Shown in pieces: positions 7,951 to 15,157 of a stretch of 33,170 bases of DNA; the stretch's first letter is position 1; every line of letters begins with the position of its first letter. The position numbers and the translations under genes are program-made. Location of the stretch: assembly GCA_964348185.1 (NCBI GenBank), contig CAYGBW010000082.1, positions 1 to 33,170 of the forward strand, read 5' to 3'. The notes beneath the pieces were generated by a model that was not told where the DNA came from, searched no databases, and saw only the letters and a program-made list of their open reading frames with translations. The stretch is from CAYGBW01 sp964348185 (GTDB taxonomy: Bacteria > Desulfobacterota > BSN033 > WVXP01).

Positions 7951-8616
7951 ATGACCGTTTCAAGAGAGATCGAGGCCGTCTTTCTGATTGCTGACCTGTC
8001 GGGCTATACGGCCTTGACCGAGGCGCACGGAAACATGACTGCAGCTAAGGTGGTCACCCGATACGTCCAGATCGTTCACGAGGTCCTTCACCCAGACGCA
8101 CGGCTTGCGGACCGGGTCGGTGACGAAGTCTTGATCGTCGCTGCCGATGCGGCGATGATCCTCCAGACGGCCATCAGGCTCCGAGACACGATCGAAGGGG
8201 AGCCTCTCTTTCCGACTGTGCACGCCGGGATTCATGGGGGTAGCATCTTGGAGCAAGACGGGCACTACTTCGGCACTGCACTCAACATCGCCTCCAGGGT
8301 CGCCGCTCATGCCAGCGGGGGCCAGATTCTATGCACCGAGCGGGTCGTCACACTGGCGGGTCATCTCGAGGGTGTTGAGTATCGCGCCTTGGGGCTCACC
8401 CGCTTAAAGAACATCAATGACCCTGTCGCCGTTTTTGAAGTCCTCGCAGGGAATCAGACAGACGAGACCCACCTTCTAGATCCCGTATGCCGCATGCAGG
8501 TGAGGCGGGATGTGGCCCCGGCACGGCTGCCTTTTGGAGGCAAGACCTACTATTTCTGTTCTTTCGACTGTGCCAAGGCGTTTGCCGAACTTCCTGATCG
8601 CTACGTGGGGAGTTGA
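7951..8616 (+). CDS. Class III nucleotidyl cyclase domain fused to a YHS metal-binding domain
   Basis: The 221-residue soluble protein has a class III adenylate/guanylate cyclase homology domain (residues 8-165) and a C-terminal YHS domain (176-218). The two metal aspartates are present (Asp15 in IADLSGYT, Asp58 in RVGDEV), as are the transition-state Asn112 and Arg116 in ALNIASR. The base-selecting positions are not canonical: the usual Lys of the KTIGD motif is Asp54 and the usual Asp before the WGxxVN motif is His105. Activity or nucleotide preference is therefore uncertain. The YHS part has DPVCRMQV with Cys180 and the YYFCSFDCAKAF segment with Cys203 and Cys207, suggesting metal sensing. 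ATG 7951 follows GGAGGG at 10 bases; an in-frame TTG at 7933 is less likely. Confidence 0.82.
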   Translation: MTVSREIEAVFLIADLSGYTALTEAHGNMTAAKVVTRYVQIVHEVLHPDARLADRVGDEVLIVAADAAMILQTAIRLRDTIEGEPLFPTVHAGIHGGSILEQDGHYFGTALNIASRVAAHASGGQILCTERVVTLAGHLEGVEYRALGLTRLKNINDPVAVFEVLAGNQTDETHLLDPVCRMQVRRDVAPARLPFGGKTYYFCSFDCAKAFAELPDRYVGS

Positions 8617-8678
8617 CCCCCCGTCCAGATCGAACCCCGATTTCATCACCTATCGACACGACCCGTGCCGAAATCCCA

Positions 8679-8707
8679 TTGACAGGGTTGGACAGCCATG
8701 CTATCTT
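8679..8707 (+). promoter_or_regulatory. Sigma70-like promoter upstream of cobQ
   Basis: A perfect TTGACA (8679-8684) is followed by exactly 17 bases and TATCTT (8702-8707). Transcription would start near 8714 and give a leader of about 260 bases before cobQ. This is one of the best promoter matches in the window and lies outside any gene. Confidence 0.6.
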
Positions 8708-8729
8708 TCCACGAAAATACGGGCTTCTC

Positions 8730-8817
8730 GGAGGACGAAACCAAAACGTGCCCTTTTCCCGTTGAGCAGAATGGGGAGGCGCGATGAGGAGGTTCATCCG
8801 GGACTAAAAGATCTGCC
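8730..8817 (+). promoter_or_regulatory. 5'-truncated or degenerate cobalamin riboswitch
   Basis: The stretch parallels the 3' half of the complete riboswitch at 14875-15040. GAGGACGAAA at 8731 matches GGGGACGAAA at 14943. Forty bases on (42 in the other copy) ATGGGGAGGC is followed by ATCCGGGA and by AAAAGATCTGCC (8806-8817), a B12-box-like segment. The strictly conserved 5' core (GGTGaAAa.CC, GCCGCTGTAA) should fall about 8697-8729 and is absent; the promoter overlaps that place. It is thus either a relic or a variant that senses differently. Position directly ahead of cobQ and its terminator fits the usual place of a corrinoid switch. Confidence 0.6.
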
Positions 8818-8869
8818 TCCGTGACTTTTTCTAAATTTGCGAAAGGTCGAGGGTGAAGAAACTCGGTGC

Positions 8870-8906
8870 AATCCTTGAGCCTGAGATGGTTCAAGGATTT
8901 TTGTTT
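8870..8906 (+). terminator. Intrinsic terminator/attenuator in the cobQ leader
   Basis: AATCCTTGAGCC (8870-8881) pairs over 12 bp (one G-U) with GGTTCAAGGATT (8888-8899) around TGAGAT, followed at once by a T-rich tract to 8906. It lies 70 bases before the cobQ start, inside the leader, so it would act as an attenuator of the cobQ operon rather than as the end of the upstream gene. Confidence 0.7.
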
Positions 8907-8975
8907 AACCCCCGGTAAAACGGCAAGGTCCGTTGATTGGTCCGAGCAACCTTTGCGGAGGCTCCAGGGGATGTC

Positions 8976-10487
8976 ATGAAGTCCCTCATGATTCTTGGGA
9001 CCGGTTCTGATGTAGGAAAAAGCGTCGTCGTAACCGGTCTCTGCCGAATCCTGCACCGGAAAGGAATTCGGGTGGCTCCCTTCAAGTCCCAGAACATGGC
9101 CCTCAACTCCTATATTACCCGGGAGGGGGGCGAGATGGGCCGGGCTCAAGTGGTCCAGGCGGAGGCTGCAGGAATTGAACCTCACGTGGATATGAACCCG
9201 ATTCTTCTCAAACCCACCTCTGATATGGGGTCACAGGTTATCATCCAGGGTCGGGTTTTCCGGAACATGAGGGCCACAGAATACTACGCCTTCAAAGCCC
9301 AGGCATTGAAGAAAGTGAGGGAGAGTTTTCACCGGCTTTCCCAGAGATATGACGTCATTCTTCTCGAGGGGGCTGGAAGCACGGCGGAGATCAATTTGAA
9401 GGAGCACGACCTGGCGAACATCCGGATGGCTGAGATAGCCAACGCCCCTGTGGTGCTCGTGGCCGATATCGATAGAGGGGGCGTATTTGCCACGATTGTG
9501 GGTACCCTGGAGCTGATGACCCCCTCTGAGAGGAAGCGGGTCAAGGGACTGATCATCAATAAATTCAGAGGGGATGTGACCCTGCTCAAGCCGGGAATCG
9601 ATTTCATCGAGAAGCGGACGGGAAAACCCGTTCTTGGCGTGATCCCCTATTTCACCGATGTTTTTATCCCTCAGGAAGATAGTGTGGCCCTTGAACGGAA
9701 ACCCGCTCACCCCGTGGCTGAGGACAAGGTGAATATTGGCGTCATACGGCTCCCTCATGTCTCCAACTACACGGACTTCGATATCCTGGAACAGGAGCGC
9801 GATGTCTGTCTCATCTATCTCAAGAACCCCATCGGAATCGAAAGCCTGGATGCGGTCATCATACCGGGAACCAAGAACACCATTTCTGACATGGCCTTTT
9901 TGCAACAGAAGGGATTCACCGCCATATTGAGAGATTACCACCAGAAAGGGGGCATGGTCATTGGGATTTGTGGGGGCTATCAGATTCTTGGAAGGGGCAT
10001 TACCGATCCCCACGGGGTGGAAACTGAAGGTTCCTCGATTGAGGGCCTTCGTCTGCTGGATGTGCAGACGACTATGGAAAAGGACAAGGTAACCACCCAG
10101 GCGGCGGCCGAGTGTCTGGGCGGGTTCCTTCAGATGGGCAAGGAGACCATTCGAGGGTATGAAATCCATATGGGAGAAACCATCCGCGGACCTGGGGCGG
10201 AGCCCCTGTTTCTGATTATGGAGAGGAACGGTCAACCGGTGAGGGTGGAGGACGGAGCCGTCTCATCAGACGGCCGGGTCTGGGGTACTTATCTCCACGG
10301 TGTGTTCGACAATGACCGATTTCGAAGGAGGTTCATCGGGTTGCTCCGGGAGGCCAAGGGGATCCAAACCGCGACCCCAAACCGGAGCGTTCAGTTTGAG
10401 AGATGGAAACAGGAGCAGTACGACCGGTTGGCCGATCTCCTGATGGAACACCTGGATATGCCCAAGGTTTTTGAAATCATCGGTTGA
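8976..10487 (+). CDS. cobQ: Cobyric acid synthase CobQ/CbiP
   Basis: Glutamine- and ATP-dependent amidation of carboxyls b, d, e and g of adenosylcobyrinic acid a,c-diamide to adenosylcobyric acid. In the 503-residue protein the N-terminal dethiobiotin-synthetase-like ATPase domain starts with MILGTGSDVGKS and KSQNMALNSY. The C-terminal class I-like glutaminase has the nucleophile Cys332 in IGICGGYQILG and the histidine in GTYLHGVFDND. Length is that of the family (about 490-510). ATG 8976 follows AGGGGA by five bases; an in-frame TTG at 8937 is unlikely. It heads cobQ-cobT-cbiB. The following gene starts 17 bases after its stop. Confidence 0.97.
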   Translation: MKSLMILGTGSDVGKSVVVTGLCRILHRKGIRVAPFKSQNMALNSYITREGGEMGRAQVVQAEAAGIEPHVDMNPILLKPTSDMGSQVIIQGRVFRNMRATEYYAFKAQALKKVRESFHRLSQRYDVILLEGAGSTAEINLKEHDLANIRMAEIANAPVVLVADIDRGGVFATIVGTLELMTPSERKRVKGLIINKFRGDVTLLKPGIDFIEKRTGKPVLGVIPYFTDVFIPQEDSVALERKPAHPVAEDKVNIGVIRLPHVSNYTDFDILEQERDVCLIYLKNPIGIESLDAVIIPGTKNTISDMAFLQQKGFTAILRDYHQKGGMVIGICGGYQILGRGITDPHGVETEGSSIEGLRLLDVQTTMEKDKVTTQAAAECLGGFLQMGKETIRGYEIHMGETIRGPGAEPLFLIMERNGQPVRVEDGAVSSDGRVWGTYLHGVFDNDRFRRRFIGLLREAKGIQTATPNRSVQFERWKQEQYDRLADLLMEHLDMPKVFEIIG

Positions 10488-10504
10488 AAGAAGGGAAGGA
10501 ATCC

Positions 10505-11572
10505 ATGGAACGGTACGAAGAACTTGAGACCTATTTGAAGGGGATCGAACCGGTCAAACCCGAGTTTCTTGACAAAGCGCAGCAGCGGCTGGACAGCTTG
10601 ACCAAGCCTCAAGGGAGTCTGGGACAGTTGGAGGAGTTCGCAAAACGCTATGTGGGCATTACCGAGGATCTGCGTCCGAAGATCACGGGAAAGGCCATTC
10701 TGACCTTGGCTGGAGACCACGGTGTTACAGAGAACAACGTCAGCCTCTATCCCAGAGAGGTTACCCCTCAGATGGTTTACAACTTCATCCGTCAGGGGGC
10801 GGCCATTAATGTTCTTGCCCGTTTCATTGGGGCTCGTCTCTACGTCGTCGACATGGGCGTGGATCATGAGTTTGAGGGGGTGGAAGGGTTGATCATCAGG
10901 AAGATTGCCAAGGGGACCCAAAACATCACCAAGGGGCCGGCAATGACCCGGGAACAGGGCGTTCAAGCCATTATGGCTGGAATCGAGATCGTCGAAGCCG
11001 TGAAGAGGGAAGGGGTCGATATCCTTGGGGTGGGGGACATGGGAATTGGCAATACAACCCCCAGTAGCGCCATCATCGCCGCCATTTCTCGCGCTCCGGT
11101 GAGAGAAGTGACCGGGAGAGGGACGGGCCTGGACGACAGAGGATTGGAAAAGAAGATCGAAGCGATCGAGACGGCTCTGCGGGTCAATCGCCCGGATCCA
11201 AAGGATCCTCTGGATGTTCTCGTTAAACTGGGGGGATTCGAGATTGCCGGGATCACCGGGGTGACCATCGGTGCGGCTGCCTCTCGTATCCCTGTTGTGG
11301 CAGATGGCCTGATTTCCACGGCAGGGATTCTGATCGCCACGGAGATGAATCCCCTGATCAAAGCGTATGTTTTCCCCTCCCACAAGTCCGTGGAAATTGG
11401 ACACCAGACGATGCTGGATCGGCTAGGGATGTCTTCGGTTCTCGATCTCTCCATGCGGTTAGGCGAAGGCACCGGGGCGGCTCTCGGTATCCTCCTTGTG
11501 GAGGCGGCCCTGCGGATTTTCAATGAGATGGCGACATTCGAGGAAGCCGGCGTGAGTGAAAAGAACGAATGA
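10505..11572 (+). CDS. cobT: Nicotinate-nucleotide:dimethylbenzimidazole phosphoribosyltransferase CobT
   Basis: Activates the lower-ligand base by transfer of phosphoribosyl from nicotinate mononucleotide, giving alpha-ribazole phosphate for nucleotide loop assembly in the cytosol. The 355 residues show the expected KPQGSLGQLE near the N-terminus, LAGDHGV, the glycine-rich GDMGIGNTTPSSAI and the C-terminal RLGEGTGAALG bearing the catalytic glutamate. Start ATG 10505 with GAAGGGAAGGA upstream; a TTG at 10484 overlaps the stop of cobQ and is not favoured. Bases other than dimethylbenzimidazole can be used by this family, and no benzimidazole-forming gene is in the window. Confidence 0.97.
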   Translation: MERYEELETYLKGIEPVKPEFLDKAQQRLDSLTKPQGSLGQLEEFAKRYVGITEDLRPKITGKAILTLAGDHGVTENNVSLYPREVTPQMVYNFIRQGAAINVLARFIGARLYVVDMGVDHEFEGVEGLIIRKIAKGTQNITKGPAMTREQGVQAIMAGIEIVEAVKREGVDILGVGDMGIGNTTPSSAIIAAISRAPVREVTGRGTGLDDRGLEKKIEAIETALRVNRPDPKDPLDVLVKLGGFEIAGITGVTIGAAASRIPVVADGLISTAGILIATEMNPLIKAYVFPSHKSVEIGHQTMLDRLGMSSVLDLSMRLGEGTGAALGILLVEAALRIFNEMATFEEAGVSEKNE

Positions 11573-12525
11573 ATGTTCAGATTATCATTGCTTATGTCCT
11601 CGATCTTCTGATCGGGGACCCGAGGTGGTTGCCCCATCCGGTTGTCCTGATGGGGAGAGGGATCGGCCTCCTGGAAAGATGGTTGTTCCCGCCCGGCCTT
11701 TCACAGAGGAGCCAGAGGTTTGCAGGGTGCGTTCTCGCGGGAATTCTTGCCTTCGGGACGTGGGGGCTCGCCACGGGGTTGCTCTGGCTCACAATGCATT
11801 ACAGTCGGGAGTTGGGAATTGGCTTTTCCATCTTTCTCGCCTACACCACCCTTGCGACGCATAATCTGCACAGAGAGACGACCGGGGTCGTGAAGTCTCT
11901 CTCAAATCATGATCGGGCCGGGGCGAGGAATCGGTTGGCCGGGCTTGTCGGCCGTGACACCCAGGGACTTGAAGATACAGAGATCTGCCGTGCCTTGGTG
12001 GAAACGGTTGCCGAGAATACCTCGGATGGGATCGTGGCTCCCCTCTTCTACCTCGGGATCGGTGGTCCGGCCCTGGCCCTGACGTACAAAGCAGTCAACA
12101 CCCTGGATTCGATGGTCGGATATCGGAACTCCCGCTACATCAACTTCGGGTGGGCGTCTGCAAGGCTCGACGATCTCGCCAATTTCATCCCGGCCCGAAT
12201 CACCGCTCTTCTCATGATTGGGATGGCCTTTGTTTTGGGGAAGGATTGGAAAAGTGCCTTCCTCACGGCCTGGAAAGAGGGGCGGAACCATGACAGCCCC
12301 AACGCCGGGTTCCCTGAGGCGGCGATGGCAGGGGCTCTCCGAATCCGTCTGGGAGGACCCTCGAGTTATTCAGGGAGGATCCATGAGAAACCCTTCATCG
12401 GCAAGGCCGCGGAGCCTCTATCTCTCGATAAAGTAACAGAAGGCGTCTGGATCATGTATGGGGTCTCAGGGGCGATGACAATTCTGGTCGTTCTGGCTCG
12501 TGTGATGATTTCCAGATGGTTCTGA
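11569..12525 (+). CDS. cbiB: Adenosylcobinamide-phosphate synthase CbiB
   Basis: Inner-membrane enzyme joining adenosylcobyric acid with (R)-1-aminopropan-2-ol O-2-phosphate. The 318-residue hydrophobic protein has the family motifs LIGDPRWLPHPVVLMGRGI at the N-terminus, ETVAENTSDGIVAPLFY and NTLDSMVGYRN in the middle, and a C-terminal membrane helix. Its ATG overlaps the cobT stop (ATGA), so translation is coupled. Its aminopropanol phosphate substrate comes from the CobD domain of the fusion gene at 15158. The symbol cobD used in Pseudomonas for this enzyme is avoided here because CobD also names that decarboxylase. Confidence 0.96.
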   Translation: MNVQIIIAYVLDLLIGDPRWLPHPVVLMGRGIGLLERWLFPPGLSQRSQRFAGCVLAGILAFGTWGLATGLLWLTMHYSRELGIGFSIFLAYTTLATHNLHRETTGVVKSLSNHDRAGARNRLAGLVGRDTQGLEDTEICRALVETVAENTSDGIVAPLFYLGIGGPALALTYKAVNTLDSMVGYRNSRYINFGWASARLDDLANFIPARITALLMIGMAFVLGKDWKSAFLTAWKEGRNHDSPNAGFPEAAMAGALRIRLGGPSSYSGRIHEKPFIGKAAEPLSLDKVTEGVWIMYGVSGAMTILVVLARVMISRWF

Positions 12526-12827
12526 TAATGAGAGGGTAGGGCCCGTGCTCTGGGTGGGATGTGAGCACGAGGTGGACAAAATCGAATGTCGAACAAGGAA
12601 TTTCGAACAGCAGAAGTTTTTGAAGAAATCAGAGAATATTCTTGACGTCGATAATCTCTCCGCCAGCACGGATTCAGCGGCTCTACGGTTCAATCCGCCT
12701 ATAATTGCGCCAAATGGCAACAACTAGGGCGGATCAGTCGCGACAGAAATCTCCCTGCTTTGGCAGGTAGGGGATTAATGGCCGGTGGAACCGTGAAGGA
12801 GGCGGTTTCAAAAGGCCTACAGATAGG
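12526..12827. other. Spacer with hairpin and dispersed repeat between cbiB and cobC
   Basis: No gene is supported. It contains a hairpin CGTGCTC/GAGCACG (12544-12550 with 12563-12569, 12-base loop, no T run), the dispersed repeat at 12578-12625, a perfect TATAAT at 12700-12705 without a recognisable -35 box, and a CCTGC/GCAGG hairpin near 12758-12773. A promoter for cobC could be here but is not well supported. Confidence 0.4.
12578..12625 (+). repeat. Dispersed repeat, left copy
   Basis: About 48 bases from TCGAATGTCGAACAAGGAAT onward through CGAACAGCAGAAG are present, nearly base for base, in reverse orientation at 29457-29511. Both copies are intergenic. It has no coding potential that makes sense; it resembles the short repeats scattered in intergenic DNA of many Desulfobacterota, which is recalled, not checked. 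Confidence 0.85.
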
Positions 12828-13517
12828 ATGGATGTCTATACGAGGTCGAAAGGAATGGAATCTGCCAAGATCAAAGAGCGGTTGATGGGGCTGGATAGCC
12901 AAAAGGGATGTCGCGTCTATCTCGTGCGCCACGGCGAAGCGGCCAACGTCGCTGATGGGGTCTTTCGGTACAACGGCCACATTGATGTGGACGTCTCTCC
13001 CACCGGGGTCAGACAGATCGAGCGGGCCGCCCAATTCCTCAAAGAGTTACCCATCTCCTCTGTGTATTGCAGCGATCTGAAGAGAGCCAAAAAGGGGGCT
13101 GAGGCCATCGCCAAACACCATGGCCTCTCTCCCAAGCCCTATGGTGAATTCCGGGAGATCAAAATGGGGATCTGGGAAGGATTGACCTTTGACGAGATCC
13201 AGAAGGGGCATCCTCATGAAGTAGAAAAGAAATTTAGTGACTTCGTCCACTATCGCGTGCCGGGAGGGGAGAACCTCATTGATGTTCAGAACCGGGCCAT
13301 TTCCAAGCTCAGGCAACTCATCGCGTCGAATCAGGGCAGGGAGATCGTCCTCGTGGGCCATGGCGGGGTGAACATGGTCATCCTCTGTGATGCCTTGGAT
13401 CTTGACCTCGATGGTTTTTTCCGGATCACCCAGGCCAATGGGTGCCTCAATATCATCGACTATTTTCAAGACACGGCCATTGTCAGACTGATGAACGGGT
13501 TGGTCGAAAAATGGTAG
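12828..13517 (+). CDS. cobC: Histidine phosphatase family protein, probable alpha-ribazole phosphatase CobC
   Basis: Phosphatase of branch 1 of the histidine phosphatase superfamily. The catalytic set is visible: Arg34-His35-Gly36 in YLVRHGEAAN, the glutamate in REIKMGIWEG, and the second histidine in LVGHGGVNM. Placed directly before cobU and cobS, it most likely dephosphorylates alpha-ribazole 5'-phosphate or adenosylcobalamin 5'-phosphate at the end of nucleotide loop assembly; the family alone would not prove this. The 229 residues include about 25 extra N-terminal residues; starts at 12855 and 12885 are alternatives and none has an ideal ribosome site. The 3' end overlaps cobU. Confidence 0.8.
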   Translation: MDVYTRSKGMESAKIKERLMGLDSQKGCRVYLVRHGEAANVADGVFRYNGHIDVDVSPTGVRQIERAAQFLKELPISSVYCSDLKRAKKGAEAIAKHHGLSPKPYGEFREIKMGIWEGLTFDEIQKGHPHEVEKKFSDFVHYRVPGGENLIDVQNRAISKLRQLIASNQGREIVLVGHGGVNMVILCDALDLDLDGFFRITQANGCLNIIDYFQDTAIVRLMNGLVEKW

Positions 13518-14077
13518 AGGGGAAGAGGGAAGGCAACAAATCAACGGGAGAAAAGGGGGAGGTGATTCTCATCCTGGGCGGTGCCCGGAGCGGAAAGAGC
13601 GGGTATGCTCAGGAAATCGCGGAGGCCTTTGAAGGGAAAAGGCTCTTTGTGGCAACGGCCCAGGCCCTCGACGATGAAATGGCCAAGAGGATTGAAGACC
13701 ACAAGAAACAGCGTGGAAACCGATGGGTCTCGAATGAAGAGCCCGTTGAGATCGTCCAAGTGCTATCCAAGGGGGACAGGGAGTACACCGTGATTCTAAT
13801 CGACTGCCTCACCTTGTGGACGTCCAATCTTCTCAGGGTCTTTGGCGATGATCGAGAATCAATAGAAAACCGCATCCAGAGTTTGATTGACTGTCTGGCG
13901 AACATCAAAACGACAACCATACTGGTGTCCAACGAGGTGGGGCTGGGGATCGTCCCAGAGAACCCTCTGGCCCGCTCTTTCAGAGACCTGGCAGGAGGGG
14001 TCAATCAGCGTGTCGCCCAGGTGGCTGATCGGGTGATTCTGATGGTTGCAGGCATTCCAATGGTTGTCAAGGGTTGA
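13511..14077 (+). CDS. cobU: Adenosylcobinamide kinase / GTP:adenosylcobinamide-phosphate guanylyltransferase CobU
   Basis: Bifunctional cytosolic enzyme that phosphorylates adenosylcobinamide and then transfers GMP to the phosphate, giving adenosylcobinamide-GDP. The 188 residues contain the P-loop GGARSGKS (23-30), the guanylylated histidine (His64 in IEDHKKQR), the following RWVSNEEP, and the C-terminal NEVGLGIVPENPLAR and ADRVILMVAGIP signatures. The start at 13511 overlaps the end of cobC by 7 bases; a GTG at 13562 directly before the first strand is possible. Length is normal for CobU. Confidence 0.96.
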   Translation: MVEGKREGNKSTGEKGEVILILGGARSGKSGYAQEIAEAFEGKRLFVATAQALDDEMAKRIEDHKKQRGNRWVSNEEPVEIVQVLSKGDREYTVILIDCLTLWTSNLLRVFGDDRESIENRIQSLIDCLANIKTTTILVSNEVGLGIVPENPLARSFRDLAGGVNQRVAQVADRVILMVAGIPMVVKG

Positions 14078-14079
14078 GC

Positions 14080-14820
14080 ATGAAGGATTTCCTCGCTGCC
14101 ATCCAGTTTCTGACCATCATCCCCTTTCCTGGGGGTCAGAGGTTTTCTGAACAGAATATGGCACGGTCGATGGCCTACTACCCTCTTGTTGGGCTGGGAA
14201 TTGGACTGGTTCTCGTCGTTGGAAGACGCCTTTTTGCTCTGTTTTTCCCTCACACGGTAGTCGCCATTCTCTTGCTGATTATCCTGGTGCTGATCACGGG
14301 CGCCCTTCATCTCGACGGATTCTCTGACACCATCGATGGCCTCAGGAGTGGAAAGACCCGGAAAGAGATGCTGAGGATCATGCGGGACAGCCGGGTGGGA
14401 GCCTTTGGCGCTGTCGGCCTCTCCTGCCTCTTGATCCTCAAATTCTCCCTTCTCTCCGAAGTTCCAGAAAGGCTCCTGGATCGATCCCTCCTTCTCATGA
14501 CGACCTTTGGCCGTTGGTCGATGGTGCAGGTTTGCTGCCTTTCCGTTTACGCCCGGTCCGAGGGAGGCATGGCAAAGCCCTTTGTCGAGGGAGGGGGAAG
14601 GAGAGAACTTTCGATCGCCACTGTCCTTGCGTTGCCTGTGGTCTTCGGTCTTTTCGGTCCAAGGGGAATCCTTCTTATGGGGCTCAATGGGCTGCTCAAC
14701 TATGGGATCCGAGGATACTTCCACCGGAAGCTGGGAGGCATTACCGGCGACGTTCTTGGAGCCACGAACGAGGTATCCGAGGTCTTTTCTCTCTTGCTCA
14801 TCCTTACCCTTGTCCGATGA
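14080..14820 (+). CDS. cobS: Adenosylcobinamide-GDP ribazoletransferase (cobalamin synthase) CobS
   Basis: Inner-membrane enzyme joining adenosylcobinamide-GDP with alpha-ribazole (phosphate), the last step of nucleotide loop assembly. The 246-residue protein has about six membrane helices, the N-terminal FLAAIQFLTIIPFP typical of CobS and the Mg-binding acidic motif HLDGFSDTIDGLRSG near residue 75, followed by MRDSRVGAFG. ATG 14080 stands two bases after the cobU stop; the TTG at 14074 that overlaps the stop is less likely. End of the cobC-cobU-cobS group. Confidence 0.96.
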   Translation: MKDFLAAIQFLTIIPFPGGQRFSEQNMARSMAYYPLVGLGIGLVLVVGRRLFALFFPHTVVAILLLIILVLITGALHLDGFSDTIDGLRSGKTRKEMLRIMRDSRVGAFGAVGLSCLLILKFSLLSEVPERLLDRSLLLMTTFGRWSMVQVCCLSVYARSEGGMAKPFVEGGGRRELSIATVLALPVVFGLFGPRGILLMGLNGLLNYGIRGYFHRKLGGITGDVLGATNEVSEVFSLLLILTLVR

Positions 14821-14835
14821 AGACCATCCGACCTC

Positions 14836-14864
14836 TTGACTTGTGACTTCTCCTGAGATAAGAA
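14836..14864 (+). promoter_or_regulatory. Sigma70-like promoter of the riboswitch-controlled cbi operon
   Basis: TTGACT (14836-14841), 17 bases, then TAAGAA (14859-14864). It lies immediately upstream of the riboswitch, so transcription would start near 14871, at the aptamer's 5' edge, which is where it should be. Confidence 0.5.
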
Positions 14865-14874
14865 TAATAGCAAT

Positions 14875-15050
14875 CGTGGGTTGCCTATGACAGGCTTTAA
14901 GGGAAGACGGTGAAAACCCGTCGCGGACCCGCCGCTGTAATCGGGGACGAAAGCTGGAAGAGGCCACTGTTCCGCCTGAGTGGAATGGGAAGGCGAGGCG
15001 AGTAGGATGATCCGGGAGCCAGAAGACCTGCCCACGGGAACATAGAATCG
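14875..15050 (+). promoter_or_regulatory. Cobalamin riboswitch
   Basis: All conserved blocks of the adenosylcobalamin aptamer are present in order: GGGAAGACGGTGAAAACCC (14901-14919), GCCGCTGTAAT (14931-14941), GGGGACGAAAG (14943-14953), GGCCACTG (14962-14969), GTGGAATGGGAAGGC (14980-14994), AGGATGATCCGGGA and the B12 box AGCCAGAAGACCTGCC (15017-15032). It is followed by a terminator hairpin and then by the fusion gene, so binding of cobalamin should stop transcription of the downstream biosynthetic run. Confidence 0.96.
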
Positions 15051-15105
15051 TCTCCGTCCTCGCGGTTTAGGGAAGAAGCGATTTTGACGGCGGATGAAAA
15101 ACGGC

Positions 15106-15141
15106 ATCCCCGGTCCGTGTTGTGGGACCGGGGATTTTTTT
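15106..15141 (+). terminator. Riboswitch terminator hairpin
   Basis: ATCCCCGGTCC (15106-15116) and GGACCGGGGAT (15125-15135) form a perfect 11-bp stem with an 8-base loop, followed by seven T (15135-15141). It is the expression platform of the cobalamin riboswitch: the coding region starts 17 bases later. Confidence 0.92.
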
Positions 15142-15157
15142 GGGGGACCCAACCGCC

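Noticed and set aside
9231..11404. Two long minus-strand frames opposite cobQ and cobT
   Set aside because: Antisense shadows of well-conserved genes; no motifs.
12660..12725. Possible tRNA 3' end or attachment site (GGTTCAATCC followed by GCGCCA)
   Set aside because: Only a three-base T-stem can form and no acceptor or anticodon arm is found upstream.
14005..14967. Long minus-strand open frame of 320 codons opposite cobS
   Set aside because: It is the shadow of cobS and cobU; composition is charged and low in hydrophobics, with no recognisable domain, and it runs through the riboswitch.
15122..15157. Upstream GTG start for the fusion gene
   Set aside because: The codon lies in the loop of the riboswitch terminator, so the start would be part of the regulatory hairpin; ATG 15158 has a ribosome site.
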